A DNA stretch of 64,000 bases from Anadara kagoshimensis (lineage: Eukaryota; Mollusca; Bivalvia; Arcoida; Arcidae): the NCBI GenBank assembly GCA_021292105.1, contig CM037868.1, positions 33,808,523 to 33,872,522 on the forward strand, written 5' to 3'. Below the pieces are notes generated by a model, which saw nothing but the letters and a program-made list of their open reading frames with translations, had not been told where the DNA came from and searched no databases. The position numbers were made by a program, and so were the translations under genes. Position 1 is the first letter of the stretch; every line of letters starts with the position of its first letter. Of the stretch, positions 52,007 through 63,060 are shown piece by piece.

Positions 52007-52246
52007 TAGTTAAAACTATAAGGTAAAAAGATAGCCAGAATTCAATAAGAGAGGGATTTTACTTTCTACCGAAGTATTGATGACTGTCTATGCCTTTTTT
52101 ATTTGAGAGAGAGAGAGCGTTAAAATAAAAGGAAAAAAGAAAGGGTAGTAACAATTAAAGGAGAGAGAGAGAGAGAGAGAGAGGAGCAGTTAAAATATAA
52201 GGTAAAAAGGAAAAGGTAGTAAAGATAGCCAGAATCCAATAATCTA

Positions 52247-52320
<74 letters not shown>

Positions 52321-52457
52321 TTTTTGACTTTCTACCGAAGTATTGATAACTCTATGCCTTGTTATTTTAGAGAGAGCAAAAATCAAGAACGTGGGATATT
52401 AAGTTTGTATTCCTAATTAAAGCTCAATTTTTTACGGAAAATCCCAGTTCGAGCCGC

Positions 52458-52502
<45 letters not shown>
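51963..52502. repeat. Cluster of (GA)n microsatellites in a duplicated segment
   Basis: (GA)n tracts at 51963-52001, 52107-52118, 52162-52182, 52251-52320 and 52462-52502. The flanks GTAGTTAAAACTATAAGGTA and TTTTACTTTCTACCGAAGT-like words repeat, so a roughly 170-bp segment with its GA tract was duplicated about three times. Confidence 0.88.
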
Positions 52503-52505
<3 letters not shown>

Positions 52506-52791
52506 GCTGTGTTATATTAATGAATTATTTATAAATATACTTTGTCATAGTAGGAAACATGCAATTAATGCACTTAAAATATCATAAATTGACATATAAG
52601 GTCCAACAAGGGTTTTTTTCTGGCATGGGAATGTAGTTTTATTAGATACTGGCATGGAGGGACATATGAAGGACAACAAGTGATTACTTGACTTGTTCTT
52701 ATCGTGTTTCTTTTAAAATTGAATGTAGAAACTTGTGCCTAAGAGCCTGACAAACATTTACCAAAACCCCGTGTGACAATATCGGTTGGTA
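52503..52791. other. No gene recognised
   Basis: AT-rich; no repeats recognised. Confidence 0.5.
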
Positions 52792-53093
52792 AGTTGAGTT
52801 GAATAATGGTTTCACTGATATTGAGACGTCGCCAGCTATAGGCGAAGGTGCAGAAATTTCGCCTGTGTGTTGCGCTAATGGCATTATACAGCAGGGTGCT
52901 TTATCCTGTCAAGCCTACCGTGTCACGGAACCTCGTTTATTTTAAGTCCCCATCCGAAAGAACCGTGACTTTCATTTCTTAATGCCGAGTGCTTGGCGAA
53001 AGAACAGTCACTACCCACTTTCAAGCCTTGGGTCAGACCCGGTCGGCATTCGAACCTACGACCTTCCACTTACAGAGCGAGCACTCTACCACA
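52792..53093 (-). mobile_element. tRNA-headed SINE with a short tail deletion
   Basis: AAGTTGAGTTGAATAATGGT runs directly into TTTCACTGATATTGAGACGT, lacking the ACGTCCCAGTC part. Head reaches GCGAGCACTCTACCAC. Confidence 0.88.
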
Positions 53094-53573
53094 ATCCTGT
53101 GTGGCAAAATCGGTCGATGATAATACAACAGTAAAATGGTATACAGATTTGTAATAAAAACAGTGCTTTCCAGTGTTGCGGTAAAACAGTGTATTCCAGT
53201 GTTGTGGTAAAAAAAACCAACAAAATAGTGACCAGTGCAGTGTAAAACCATGAATGTTATCAAGTGGTGTGGTAAGAAATATACAAAACAGGTCCAGTGT
53301 TGTGGTTAAAAAACAAAGTGGTATACAGCGTTGTTGTAAACACCAAAGTTGCATATAAATTTAATTTAAACAATATTTTATTGAAAGATTTTGAAAAGGA
53401 ATGGACAGCAGAGTGGCATATAGTGGCGTCTTAAGAAAATAAAGTGGTTCCCAACACTGTAACACAACTGGTGGTACCTTATTGTCGAGTTAAAATATTT
53501 AAAATATTTTTGCCAAACCTTTTCATTTCAAGTTATTTTACAACCTGTAAGGTTTTTGTTTCATCTTTTGTAG
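53094..53573. repeat. Degenerate tandem repeat upstream of the KLHL gene
   Basis: 53140-53460 has repeated CCAGTGTTGTGGTAAAA-like words at about 30-45-bp spacing, strongly diverged. The end (53540-53573) is a polypyrimidine stretch leading to the acceptor TTTTGTAG. Confidence 0.6.
53571..53573 (+). promoter_or_regulatory. Probable 3' splice site of a 5'-UTR intron (KLHL gene)
   Basis: TTTGTTTCATCTTTTGTAG is a strong polypyrimidine tract plus AG, 21 bp before the KLHL start codon. It suggests an upstream non-coding exon that I could not locate. Confidence 0.6.
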
Positions 53574-53589
53574 ACTAATATACAAACGA

Positions 53590-53604
53590 ATGAAATGGAT
53601 TTAG
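53590..53604 (+). promoter_or_regulatory. Five-codon upstream frame overlapping the KLHL start
   Basis: ATGAAATGGATTTAG starts 5 bases before the main ATG in another frame and overlaps it. Its own context is weak (C at -3, A at +4), whereas the main ATG has G at -3 and G at +4, so leaky scanning should favour the main start. Confidence 0.55.
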
Positions 53605-55331
53605 AAAATGGACATTACAGTGCACTGGTGGAAGGGTTGAAACGTTTATTGGACAATGGTGGACATTCAGATATTACTGTGGAAGTCGGCAACAAAACAT
53701 TCCCCTGTCACAAAGCCGTGCTTGCCGCCATGTCGCCATATTTTGACGCCATGTTTTCTTCAGGCATGCGTGAAACCGTCAGCGGCCATGTGAATTTTCC
53801 GGATATGGAAGTTGATCTTTTTGAGAATGTGTTAAATTACATCTATACTGGGAAAGCTGATTTGACGATCGAAAATGCCGTTGAACTTCTCCATATTTCG
53901 GCTGTACTTCAAATTAAATCACTACAGAAACTGTGTGAGGATTTTCTATATCCGCATTTGTCTTCCGAAAATTGTTTGAAAGTATGGAGATTGTCGGTTG
54001 CTCACGATTGCAAAGTATTAAGTTCGAAAGCACTTGATATGGTCGCTGCGCACTTCCGGGAAGTTATTAAGACTGACGAATTCTGGGAAATTGATGGGAA
54101 GGAATTGGCCGCCATTATTGACAGTGATTTGATAGACTTGAAACCGGAAGATGCGATATGCGATGTCGCGATCAAGTGGATAAAACGGGACGAAACCAAT
54201 CGCGTTCAAAGTGCCGGAATATTATTTGAAAATATCCGACTTCCGTTTCTTAGACCGGAGTATCTAGTCACATTAGAAGATCAAAACTTATTCTTGCGGA
54301 ATGATGAAAAATGCGTGAAATTTTTGAACGATGCCAAAAATTATTCTCTGTTGCCAGCCCGGAAGCAGGAAATATACAGCAAGCAAACTCGTCATCGCGC
54401 AAACTCGGGTTGGGAGGAAGTTTTAGTTGTTGTGGGAGGTTGTGAGACAGCATTACCGCCATATATACGGTCGTTAGAAGTCACGTGTTACAGTTTCAGC
54501 AAGCGGAAGTGGTTTGAGTTATGTCCCCTGCCTTATGATCCAGGCATAGAATTTGCAACGTGTTCTTACAAGAACGATATTTACATCTCAGGCGGGGGAT
54601 GCATGCAAAAGTGTTTACTGCGTTACGATTCCGATAAAGATTTATGGGCACAGTTAACGACGATGAAAGAGGGTAGACGCCGCCACGCCTTGCAGGCAAC
54701 CACCGGGTTCCTGTATGCGATAGGGGGCTACGATAACAAGTTGGAAGAAGGGTCCCGAATGAACAAGACCATCGAGATGTACAGTATAGCTGACGGTACT
54801 TGGGAACTAGTTGGGGAACTAGCGGTCCCTGTCAGTTCATTTTCCTCGGCCCTTATCGGTGATTGCATTTACATATTTGGCGGAGAGAAAAATGATAAAA
54901 AAGACACTGCGATTGTTCAGTGTTATGATACGAGACACAGACAATCTTACAAACTAGATAGCAAAATCCCACTCGCCTGTAAATTAACGAAGTCGGTCGT
55001 CTGCAACAACAGAATTTTTCTGATTTTTTTCGACGGCCGAGTGACCGAGTTTGTAAAGGATAAAACCGAAAAAACAAAAGCCGTGTGTCGGACAGTTGGG
55101 AAACTGACGTCTTTTCAACGAATTCACTTCGGCGTGGTTCATTACCAGGGCTGCATTTTAGTTGTGGGCGGGGAGTGTGACAGTAACACTTTATGCAATG
55201 ACCTAATTATGTTTGACCCAAATACCACCGGATGTAGAAAATTAGAGGATACATTACCAGCTGCGCGATTAATAGACGGATGCGTGAAAATATCCGCACA
55301 GAAAAAATACATGAAACCAATTGATACATAA
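53595..55331 (+). CDS. BTB-BACK-Kelch protein (KLHL family), CUL3 adaptor candidate
   Basis: 578 codons in one uninterrupted exon, the usual KLHL length. BTB/POZ about residues 17-127: HSDITVEVGNKTFPCHKAVL, MSPYFDAMFSSGMRE, NYIYTGKADLTIENAVELL. BACK about 130-235: ENCLKVWRLSVAHDC to LPFLRPEYL. Kelch repeats about 275-565: ISGGG, LYAIGGYDN, IYIFGGEKN and ILVVGGECD are strand-turn signatures of a beta-propeller, with one weak blade (around FLIFFDGRVTEF). Family members bind CUL3 through BTB/BACK and recruit substrates through the Kelch propeller for ubiquitination; this is family knowledge, and the substrate is unknown. The start is supported by a good Kozak context and by the BTB beginning just downstream. 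Codon use and GC are higher than in the flanks. A coding sequence in one exon is common for some KLHL genes; a retrocopy is possible but there are no disabling mutations. The subfamily is not assigned. Confidence 0.97.
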   Translation: MDLENGHYSALVEGLKRLLDNGGHSDITVEVGNKTFPCHKAVLAAMSPYFDAMFSSGMRETVSGHVNFPDMEVDLFENVLNYIYTGKADLTIENAVELLHISAVLQIKSLQKLCEDFLYPHLSSENCLKVWRLSVAHDCKVLSSKALDMVAAHFREVIKTDEFWEIDGKELAAIIDSDLIDLKPEDAICDVAIKWIKRDETNRVQSAGILFENIRLPFLRPEYLVTLEDQNLFLRNDEKCVKFLNDAKNYSLLPARKQEIYSKQTRHRANSGWEEVLVVVGGCETALPPYIRSLEVTCYSFSKRKWFELCPLPYDPGIEFATCSYKNDIYISGGGCMQKCLLRYDSDKDLWAQLTTMKEGRRRHALQATTGFLYAIGGYDNKLEEGSRMNKTIEMYSIADGTWELVGELAVPVSSFSSALIGDCIYIFGGEKNDKKDTAIVQCYDTRHRQSYKLDSKIPLACKLTKSVVCNNRIFLIFFDGRVTEFVKDKTEKTKAVCRTVGKLTSFQRIHFGVVHYQGCILVVGGECDSNTLCNDLIMFDPNTTGCRKLEDTLPAARLIDGCVKISAQKKYMKPIDT

Positions 55332-56516
55332 GGCCAATTATAATTGTGATACGTCAGGCAAATACAATATATATGACTCTTTCAATTCGATTCTGTTCCT
55401 ACTCAAATTGGGTTATAATTATTCCACATTTACTCCAGACCCGTCATTTAGATGACAACGGTATTCCAGAACATGTTACTACTAAAACCTTCTGGAATTC
55501 CAGTCAAATCTAAATTATGCACAGAAGTATGAATAAAAGTCATATATACCATCGCTTAAAAACGAAAAACATTTTGAAGGAATTCACAATTCATGCAACA
55601 CCAAGGCATCATCTGGGAATATATATATAACTCAGCTATTAACTTGTTGATTCGGACAATTTTCCTGTTTTTATTATTATTATTATTATTATTTATTTTA
55701 TTTTTTATTACTACTATTATTATTTTAATTTTTTTTTTTTTTTTTTTTGTAAACGCCTAATAATTTTGAACTCGTATTTGATTTCTATGAAAATAACATG
55801 ACGAGTTACAGATCAAGTTTAAGTTCCGTTCCAGTTCACTGATTTTTGACGTTCCGGTTCACTGTTTTAAATTTATAAGCCTTAGACTAAAATTTCATTA
55901 AATGAAAAAAAATCAGACTTTTTCCTAAATGCTTCCAGCTAATGAAATAAAATTTTGAATGTGAATCATACATCATATCTATAGAATATAAAATTGCAAC
56001 TCGACTTGTGCACCCTGGTGCCTAACGATTTTTAATTATTATTTTCCGTCTGTGGAAGGCACAGCATTTATTTAAAAACTGATTTTTAAAATTTCAATTT
56101 TCCGGGTTTGTTTCCTGGAATTATTTTACACAACGAGCAGTATTAATGCAAATATTAACTATGCCAACACATGGTACCTTTGAGCTTGATTGAATGTATT
56201 TAAGCTTGCTTGTAAATGAATTTTAAAGGTAAAGTTTCAACGTACAGGCAAACAATATTGACCTGGCCGTTTGACCTTCAGTTTAAATATTTATCATAAA
56301 CGTGTTTATTTTTGTAAAGGAAAAACGCGCGTGTTTTTCGTCTACATAATAGTGAGTATCACTTAACACGAACACTGTTCATGTATAGAATGCGATCTCT
56401 AATACTATACATGTGATGGATAGATTCTCTTACTTGAATAGTTCTAATGAAAGGTCAAGCGCACAGGTCAATACTGTTTGACTATCACAAGGTTAAGGTC
56501 GCTGGATACACTTACA
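55332..56516 (+). other. KLHL 3' UTR and downstream sequence
   Basis: AATAAA at 55532-55537 is a plausible poly(A) signal about 200 bp after the stop. Further on are TTA and poly(T) tracts (55670-55750) and AAAGGTCAAGCGCACAGGTC near 56450, a phrase shared with 46830 and 51165. No other gene. Confidence 0.6.
55532..55537 (+). terminator. Candidate polyadenylation signal of the KLHL gene
   Basis: First AATAAA after the KLHL stop codon, about 200 bp downstream. A canonical hexamer, but unproven. Confidence 0.5.
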
Positions 56517-57145
56517 ATACAGACCTGTCGAAAGTTTAACACTAAGCGAATCAAAATGGGTCGAAGTTCGGTCACTGAGTGGCCGAGTTATGGATATCTA
56601 TTGGGCGAAAACTTTGCCGAAATTCTGATAAGTTGTCGAGACATATCCATATACAGTACAGGTCTGTCGAAAGTTTAACGGAAAAGGTCGTAGCTCAGTC
56701 ACCGAGTGGCCGAGTTATGGATACCTATTCGACGAAAACTAGCGGAGAGATTAATAGCTTCCGTAAAGTTGTAGAGACACACATGTAAGGGTTTATCAAC
56801 AATTCTGAACGATAGATTTCTGCAATTTTTCGAATTTTCGACCATTACAGTTTGTCAGCTATATATTTTGGCAGAGTGTTTATAAACACGGGTGGGTCTA
56901 TTCTACACAAATAGGTATTAATACCGATTTACTGTTTGTATATATATTCACGTCTTTGTACGTTCATTTGTCAAAACGACATTATATATGTATCCCAAAT
57001 ACAGTATATTTATAGACTCTTCCGTGATTATAAACACTGCCAACAAATCGATGACGGGCTATAGCTGTCTAAGTCCTGGGTCATTTGACAGTTGAGCTTC
57101 AACTCCTTTTCTTTCACTCATTGTTTAACTTTTGACAGGTATACA
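56517..57145. mobile_element. MITE of the CAGTACAGACCTG family, partly duplicated
   Basis: Left AATACAGACCTGTCGAAAGT; a second left-type end at 56654 (CAGTACAGGTCTGTCGAAAG) starts a repeated block (GTCACCGAGTGGCCGAGTTA). Right end TTTAACTTTTGACAGGTA near 57126. Confidence 0.65.
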
Positions 57146-57184
57146 ATATATATTTAAAAAGCGGTTATACATGTATGTTATAGA

Positions 57185-57840
57185 ACTCTTCTGTAAAAGA
57201 AGTTTTAAAAGTTAAATATCCCTACTGTCCTTAATATGAAGTGTGAACAAATTATGTTTGGAATATACCGACTTTTTTGAAAGTGGTCTTTCATGTTCCA
57301 TGGGTAAACGTCACTTTGTGTACCAGTTGTATAACTTGCCCTGGTTTTACAAAGAGATTAAATAATGTCGAATCTTCTGTAAAAAAGTTCTGAAAGTTTA
57401 GGTATCCCTACTGTACTTAATATGAAATGTCAGCATTTTCGTATATGCCGAGTGTTTTGAAGGCGTCATTTTATCTGTCGTGAGTACACGCTACTTTGTA
57501 TGCCAGTTGTATAACTTCCCCGTGTTTTACTGACAGGTTGAATGTTATGGAACTCTTCTGTAAACGAAGTTCTGAAAGTTTAGGTATCCCTACTGTACTT
57601 AATATGAAGTGTGAACAAAGTATGGTTCGTGTATGTCGAGTGTTTTTAATGTGTTATTTTTATTTGCATGAGTAAACGTTACTGTTACTTTGTGTGCCAG
57701 TTGTACAGCTTCCCCTGGTTTTACAGAGTCAGAGGTTGAATGATGTCCAGTCTTCTGTAAAAAAAGGTTTTGAAAATTTAAGTCCTTGAAGTCCTTAAAA
57801 TGTGTAATTTTATGTGTCATGAGTCTACTTCACTTGGTTT
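57185..57840. repeat. About 185-bp tandem repeat, 3.5 diverged copies
   Basis: Phase points near 57191, 57375, 57557 and 57751. Shared blocks: TATCCCTACTGTACTTAATA, GTGCCAGTTGTA and CCTGGTTTTACA. No coding potential. Confidence 0.88.
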
Positions 57841-58179
57841 TACAATCATCCCTTAACTCGGATGTTAATATGGACAATTTAAAATCCTAATTTTCTTTAT
57901 TAATTTGTTTTATCGATTAGGTATTCAGGGATTTAAGGTTACTAGTATTTTGAAGGTCACTTCTAGCTTACATTGTAAAACACTTGCATTTAGTTCATAA
58001 AAGATTGCCAAAATTATTAACTAAATTAGGGAAAATCATGGTTTAGAAATGACTGTGAAACTGCAGCCTGGTGCATCTTTTCGCATTTAAAATGAACCGA
58101 TAATAAACCATGTTTTAAGTTACGCATTTCATGTATTCATATTGTCCTTAACATATATCTCCTGTGCCTACCTACCTAC
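57841..58179. other. No gene recognised
   Basis: AT-rich; no repeat found. Confidence 0.5.
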
Positions 58180-58416
58180 CTATTCTCGTTGCTCCTGGTA
58201 GAGCATCAAGGTCAACACACGACTTCGCCACCCAGTCCTATTTTGTGCTTTGGCCTCTGCATCTCTCAATGTCAGGTAAAGTTCTTTTAGTTCTGCTTCT
58301 ACAGTTCTGTGCTTGGTTGTGTTTGGCCTGCTCCGTGGTCTTTTCCCTAGTGGTGTCCATCTAAGAACAACTTTGGGGATGTTTTTTCCTGCCATTTTAA
58401 AGACATGTCTAGTCAT
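58180..58416 (-). pseudogene. LINE C-terminal domain fragment, RTE/endonuclease-RT type
   Basis: Reads MTRHVFKMAGKNIPKVVLRW, TPLGKRPRSRPNTTKHRTVE and LTLRDAEAKAQNRTGWRS. Homologous to 49890-50278 but diverged. About 78 residues, 5'-truncated. Confidence 0.82.
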
Positions 58417-58799
58417 CCGAGTCTTTTCTGTTTTATTTCAATGACGATACGTTCCTTTACATATAGAGAAAACAAATTATGTTTTATGTATTCCGATTGT
58501 GTGTGTGTGTGCCATGCTTTTGCCTGTATATTTTCTCTGTAGACGCATGCGCATTTACGTATGATGAGCCGGAAATGGGCAATGTAAATATTAGGCATGC
58601 CAATACCAAAGATTATTTTTCTATAATAAATTCTCGTTTTAAAAAAATGTTTCTGTGTCTGATAGTACAGCTTATGTTGAGATTTAAGTAAAAGTGGTAT
58701 ACATACCACTCAAGATTCTTTCATTTATATCGAGACATACAGTTCTAGAATGGTGAAGGAAACCAAAATACCTGATGAAAACAACAATCTTCGAACTTA
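58417..58799. other. No gene recognised
   Basis: Contains a short (GT)n at 58498-58511. Both-strand frames of 70-98 codons have no motif. Confidence 0.5.
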
Positions 58800-58990
58800 G
58801 ATGGTTAGAGACACTGTGACCGGGTGTTAGAGGCACTGTGGCCGGGTGTTAGAGGCACTTTGGCCGGGTGTTAGAGGTACTGTGACCGGGTCTTAGAGGC
58901 ACTGTGACCGGGTGGTAGAGGCACTGTGGCCGGGTGTTAGAGGCGCAGAGGCACTGTGACCGGGAGTTAAAAACACTGTGACCTGTCGCA
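58800..58990. repeat. 22-bp minisatellite, about 8 copies
   Basis: Unit ACTGTGACCGGGTGTTAGAG GC with GACC/GGCC variants. Next to a GGCCGAGTGG-type tRNA-like remnant (minus strand, near 59000-59020), from which it may derive. Confidence 0.9.
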
Positions 58991-59045
58991 CCCGTTTTGA
59001 ACCACTCGGCCACTGAGACCCAGTCTTGAAATGTCAACTAAATAC

Positions 59046-59222
59046 AGTCAAACCTGTCTATAAAGGCCATCCAAGTGAACCAGTTAAGGTGGTCTTAATG
59101 GGCAGGTGGCTTTTATATACAGGTTCAAATAACATGAATAAAGAACAATTAGGATGCAATTTTACTGGCCTTTATAAGCAGGTGACCCTTATATAGAGGT
59201 GGCCTTTAAGGCAGGTTGGACT
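59046..59222. mobile_element. MITE of the GTCAAACCTG family, best copy
   Basis: 177 bp with inverted ends AGTCAAACCTGTCTATAAAG and CTTTAAGGCAGGTTGGACT. Internal GGTTCAAATAACATGAATAA and TTATAAGCAGGTGACCCTTA blocks are shared with 38800-39042, 47967-48143, 35178-35318 and scraps elsewhere. Confidence 0.9.
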
Positions 59223-59304
59223 CTACTTTCATTTCTATCAAGCCGGACAATTGTGTGACCTAACAAAGTTATTTTTCACACTAGGATCTGTCCCAGTAGA
59301 GCAC

Positions 59305-59578
59305 AGTTGAGTTGAGTTGAGTACTGGCGTTTAACGTCCCTGTCAAGAATATTTTACTTATATCGAGACGTCGCCAGCTATAGGCAAAGGTGCAGACATT
59401 TTGCCTGTGCGTTGCGCTAATGACATTATACAGCAGGGTTCTTTATCGTGCCAAGCCTACTAAGACACGGAACCTCGTTTATTTTCAGTTCCAATCCGAA
59501 AGAACCGTCACTTTTATTTCGTAATGCCGAGTGCTAGGCGAAAGAACAGTCATTACCCACTTTCAAGTCTTAGGTAGT
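59305..59578 (-). mobile_element. tRNA-headed SINE, head lost
   Basis: Tail GAGTTGAGTTGAGTACTGGC to ACCCACTTTCAAGTCTTAGG. Confidence 0.88.
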
Positions 59579-59741
59579 AGAGCATAGTGGAAGGGATTTA
59601 ACATAAGAACACAAGTAGCACGACTTTCACCATATAAAAAGCATGATCATGAGTGGCGATTCTACAATGGAGTTCTACCTTAACCGTTTGAGCAGGGGTG
59701 ATGCCATATGTTTTTATGTAGAACCTATACCATAAACATAT

Positions 59742-59912
59742 ACCGCCTCTGTGGCTCAGTTGTAAAGCGCCCGCCTAGAGAGCGTGAGATCGTGGGTTCG
59801 AACCCCGGTCGGGTAGGGTCTACATGTATTTTGTTTTGGTCAGACCCCGGCCAGGGTTCAAGCACCCATATACAAAGCGAACTCTATAGCAACTGAGCTA
59901 CCGTAGGGGCCG
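59742..59912. mobile_element. Inverted pair of tRNA-like SINE heads
   Basis: Plus-strand head 59742-59812 (GTGGCTCAGTTGTAAAGC, GTGGGTTCGAACCCCGG) and minus-strand head 59838-59912 (CAACTGAGCTACCGTAGG). The acceptor arms do not pair as in a real tRNA. Confidence 0.7.
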
Positions 59913-60212
59913 AGATAAAGCTGTGGATTCGATACTAATTTAGGATCATTAGCGTAGTGTAAAAATTTAATATAAGAGAACTGTAAATATATTGTATATA
60001 ATTATGATTAAACCTTCAAACTCCGTATTTTTGTACCTTTACAACCAATCGCTTGTCAAAGGTCTCCTAAAATACCCTCTTCTGGCTTTAAATATTGATT
60101 TGGTGTAAATCGCTCTGTATCCAAGCAATAAATTAATCTTTCAAAAACGTTTTTGAAGTTTTACAGCCGTCTTGTCTTTTAAGATATGCCAAAGACGACT
60201 GATTCAAAATTA

Positions 60213-60327
60213 TAGTACAGACCTGTCAAAAATTTAGCACAAGGCTGAAAAAATAGTGCCGAATCGCAGTGGCGGATTTAAGGGAGGGGGTGGTTGCGAG
60301 CGGTTGCAACCCCCCTTTGAAAAATTT

Positions 60328-60373
<46 letters not shown>

Positions 60374-61055
60374 ATTGACTGATGTGACCCCATATGTTAA
60401 TATAACAACCCATGTATGTATATTTCAGACCCCTTGTCTCTGGAAGCTCGCGCCTACGGCGCTCGCACCTAGCAATGATATAATTCTCAACCCCCCCCCC
60501 CCCCCCCCATAAAAAAATCCTGGATCCGCCTCTAAATCGGCAGCTCGTCCCAGCCCTTGTTAGCTAGATCTCAACATATTTTCAGGAGTCGCTATCTCTT
60601 CTGTTCACTATATTGACCTATATCTCAGTGCTATGAATCCTTTTCGTTAGCCCAATGTAGTATTAGCCAACCACTGCGGTAGCTCAGTTGGTAGAGTGCT
60701 TGCTCCGTAAGTGGAAGGTCGTGGGTTCGATCCCGGGCCGGGTCTGACCCAAGACTTGAAAGTGGGTAGTGACTGTTCTTTCGCCAAGCACTCGACATTA
60801 CGAAATGAAAGTCACGGTTCTTTCGGATGGGAACTTAAAATAAACGAGGTCCCGTGTCACGGTGGGCTTGGCACGCTAAAGAAACCTGCTGTATAATGCC
60901 ATCAGCGCAACGCACAGGCAAAATGTCTGCACCTTCGCCTATAGCTGGCGACGTCCCGATATAAGTGAAATATTCTTGACTGGGACGTTAAACACCATTA
61001 CTCAACTCAACTCCAATGTAGTATTAAACTTTCGACGGGTCTATATTGCACTATA
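60213..61055. mobile_element. MITE of the CAGTACAGACCTG family, host of a SINE
   Basis: Left ATAGTACAGACCTGTCAAAA at 60213; right GTAGTATTAAACTTTCGACG at about 61018-61040. Within it are (GA)n at 60330-60371, a C20 run at 60489-60508 and a full SINE. Confidence 0.7.
60674..61014 (+). mobile_element. Full-length tRNA-headed SINE, best plus-strand copy
   Basis: Head GCGGTAGCTCAGTTGGTAGA (A box) and GTGGGTTCGATCCCGGGCC (B box). Central domain AAGTCACGGTTCTTTCGG to CACGGTGGGCTTGGCACG. Tail TTGACTGGGACGTTAAACAC ending CAACTCAACT. The conserved centre and tail suggest a V-SINE/RUDI-type molluscan family (name from memory, unverified). About eighteen copies lie in this window. Confidence 0.94.
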
Positions 61056-61183
61056 TTTCAGCTAGTAAATTAGTTAAAAATAAATATAGCTTTGCTAAAA
61101 AAAAGGTTCAAAAAGTTTTAAAGTCCTCTTATGTTTTAAGTTTAATGTTATTGATAAATATGTCCAAAACTGATGCAGAATAG

Positions 61184-61677
61184 CAGTACAGACCTGTCAA
61201 AAGTTTAACACTAGTCCGTAAAGTTCGTATAAACTCGACAGGTCAAATCTGCCCTCCTTAGCTACAGGTATATATCTCGATTAATTATCTACTACTAAGA
61301 TAGATCACAAGTAGAGTGCTTGTTCGGTATGTAGAGGGTCGTTGGTTCATACCCCAGCCGAGTTTGACCAAGTCTTGAAAGTGGGTTATGACTGTTCTTT
61401 CGCCAAGCACTCGGCATCACGAAATGAAAGCCACATTTCTTTCGGATCGGAATTTAAAATAAACGAGGTCACGGTAGGCGTGTCACGATAAAGAACTCTG
61501 CTATATAATGCTATCAGCACTTGGCACAGGCAAAATTTCTGAACCTTCTCCTTTAGCTGGCTACGTCTCGATATAAGTGAAATGTTCTTGACTGGAAGGT
61601 AAAACACCATTATTGAACTCAACTCGACTCGACTCCTTTTCGTAAGCTCAGTGTTAAACTTTGGACTGGTCTGTACT
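61184..61677. mobile_element. MITE of the CAGTACAGACCTG family, host of a SINE
   Basis: Left CAGTACAGACCTGTCAAAAG; right CAGTGTTAAACTTTGGACTG then GTCTGTACTT. A SINE fills 61310-61635. Confidence 0.78.
61310..61635 (+). mobile_element. tRNA-headed SINE
   Basis: Head GTAGAGTGCTTGTTCGGTAT, B box TTGGTTCATACCCC, tail GTAAAACACCATTATTGAAC. Near complete, moderately diverged. Confidence 0.87.
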
Positions 61678-61818
61678 TCTGTTATCCCTTAAGTCCCATA
61701 AAAATGTCACCGTCTACAATAAGTAAGTTTGTAAATATTCCATCGTGACCGGCTTGAACATAATACCGATTTGACATATAAATCGGTCTGTTATCAAGCA
61801 TTTTTCAGACCCAAGTAA

Positions 61819-62431
61819 GGTACAGACCTGTCAAAAGTTTAACAAAAAGCTAAAACTGAGTTCTAAATCGGCAGCTCATCCGAGCTGATCCCAGGTGTGG
61901 TACCTTCCGAGAATTTTTCGTCAGCTGTCACCAGTACACATATATCACTGCGCATGTCTATTGCTATCTATCTCTGGACATTTTTCGGCAACTAGCAATC
62001 CATATTTTGGTTACTCGGGTTTCCTTAACGTGTCGTACCAAAAATAAAAAGAATATATTATAGATGGTATAAGCTCGAAATCATCTTCAAAATGACACCT
62101 TGGATTCATGATTAACTTGAAAACTAACAAAGTTGTTTAGTTTTTAAATTTGCCCAATTTAAGTTAAGGAAAATCTTAACTAAAACAATTAATGTGAAAT
62201 TTGGTTCAGGTTAGCTACCTTTCGAGATCTTTTCGTCAGTTGTCTGTTGTTATCACCATTGCACCTATCGCCGGACCCGCCGGGCATGTCTATTGTTGTC
62301 ACCATTGCTGGCTATCTCTGGTAATTTTTCGGTAACCGCCAAAATATGTATCTGGGTCACTCGGCAGTCAAGCTACGGAACCTACATGTAAGTCGTCAGC
62401 CCAGTGTTGAACTTTCGACAGGTCTGTGTTA
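61819..62431. mobile_element. MITE of the CAGTACAGACCTG family, long copy
   Basis: Left GTACAGACCTGTCAAAAGTT; right CAGTGTTGAACTTTCGACAG then GTCTGTGTT. About 613 bp with two TTTTCGTCAGYTGTC segments (61917 and 62230), an internal duplication. Confidence 0.75.
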
Positions 62432-62536
62432 TACAGTTTCAGCCATATATTAAACACACCACAAATTAATCTTTCATAAAAGTTTCAACAGTTTCACAGC
62501 CCTCTCGTGTCCTAAGAGCATTGTCACTGATGTTTT

Positions 62537-62870
62537 ATACCATTTTTTGAATTTAATCATAAAATACATATGACAATATGCCCCCACTCACTTATATGAA
62601 AAGAAAACACACTGCACATAGCAACTTCAACATCATGCATTTTCATATAAATACAATATTTTAGATTGTCTACAACTTTACCGAAAATATACATCTTTTA
62701 TTATCAACAACATTTATAATTAATTCTTGTTTCTTCCATTTCCAAGTTTTTACACATGTCCTTCTTTGCACCCTAGAGAACCCTGTATATATATATATAT
62801 ATATTATATATATATATTGTCATATACCATTTTTTTAAATGTATTTTATGATTAAATTCAAAAAATGGTA
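62537..62870. mobile_element. Foldback/MITE with 31-bp inverted ends
   Basis: Arms 62539-62569 and 62839-62870 (core TTTGAATTTAATCATAAAAT) are near-perfect reverse complements. A (TA)n lies inside at 62786-62817. Confidence 0.8.
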
Positions 62871-62942
62871 CGTGACACTGATATGCCGTATACTGATTTA
62901 GATTCAGTATGTTTACCTTGAGTCATATAACACCTATGAGAT

Positions 62943-62961
62943 TAGCTGATTGATTGATTGA

Positions 62962-63025
<64 letters not shown>

Positions 63026-63060
63026 CAGTCAATCGATCAATAAATCAATCAATCAATCGA
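62943..63060. repeat. (TTGA)n microsatellite followed by its inverse
   Basis: About 19 ATTG units then TCAATCAATCAATCGATCA, so the tract can fold on itself. Confidence 0.95.

Noticed and set aside
59742..59812. tRNA gene
   Set aside because: A- and B-box-like segments are present, but the acceptor and anticodon stems do not pair properly. It is a SINE head. The same holds for 60674-60745, 49583-49656 and all other tRNA-like heads here.
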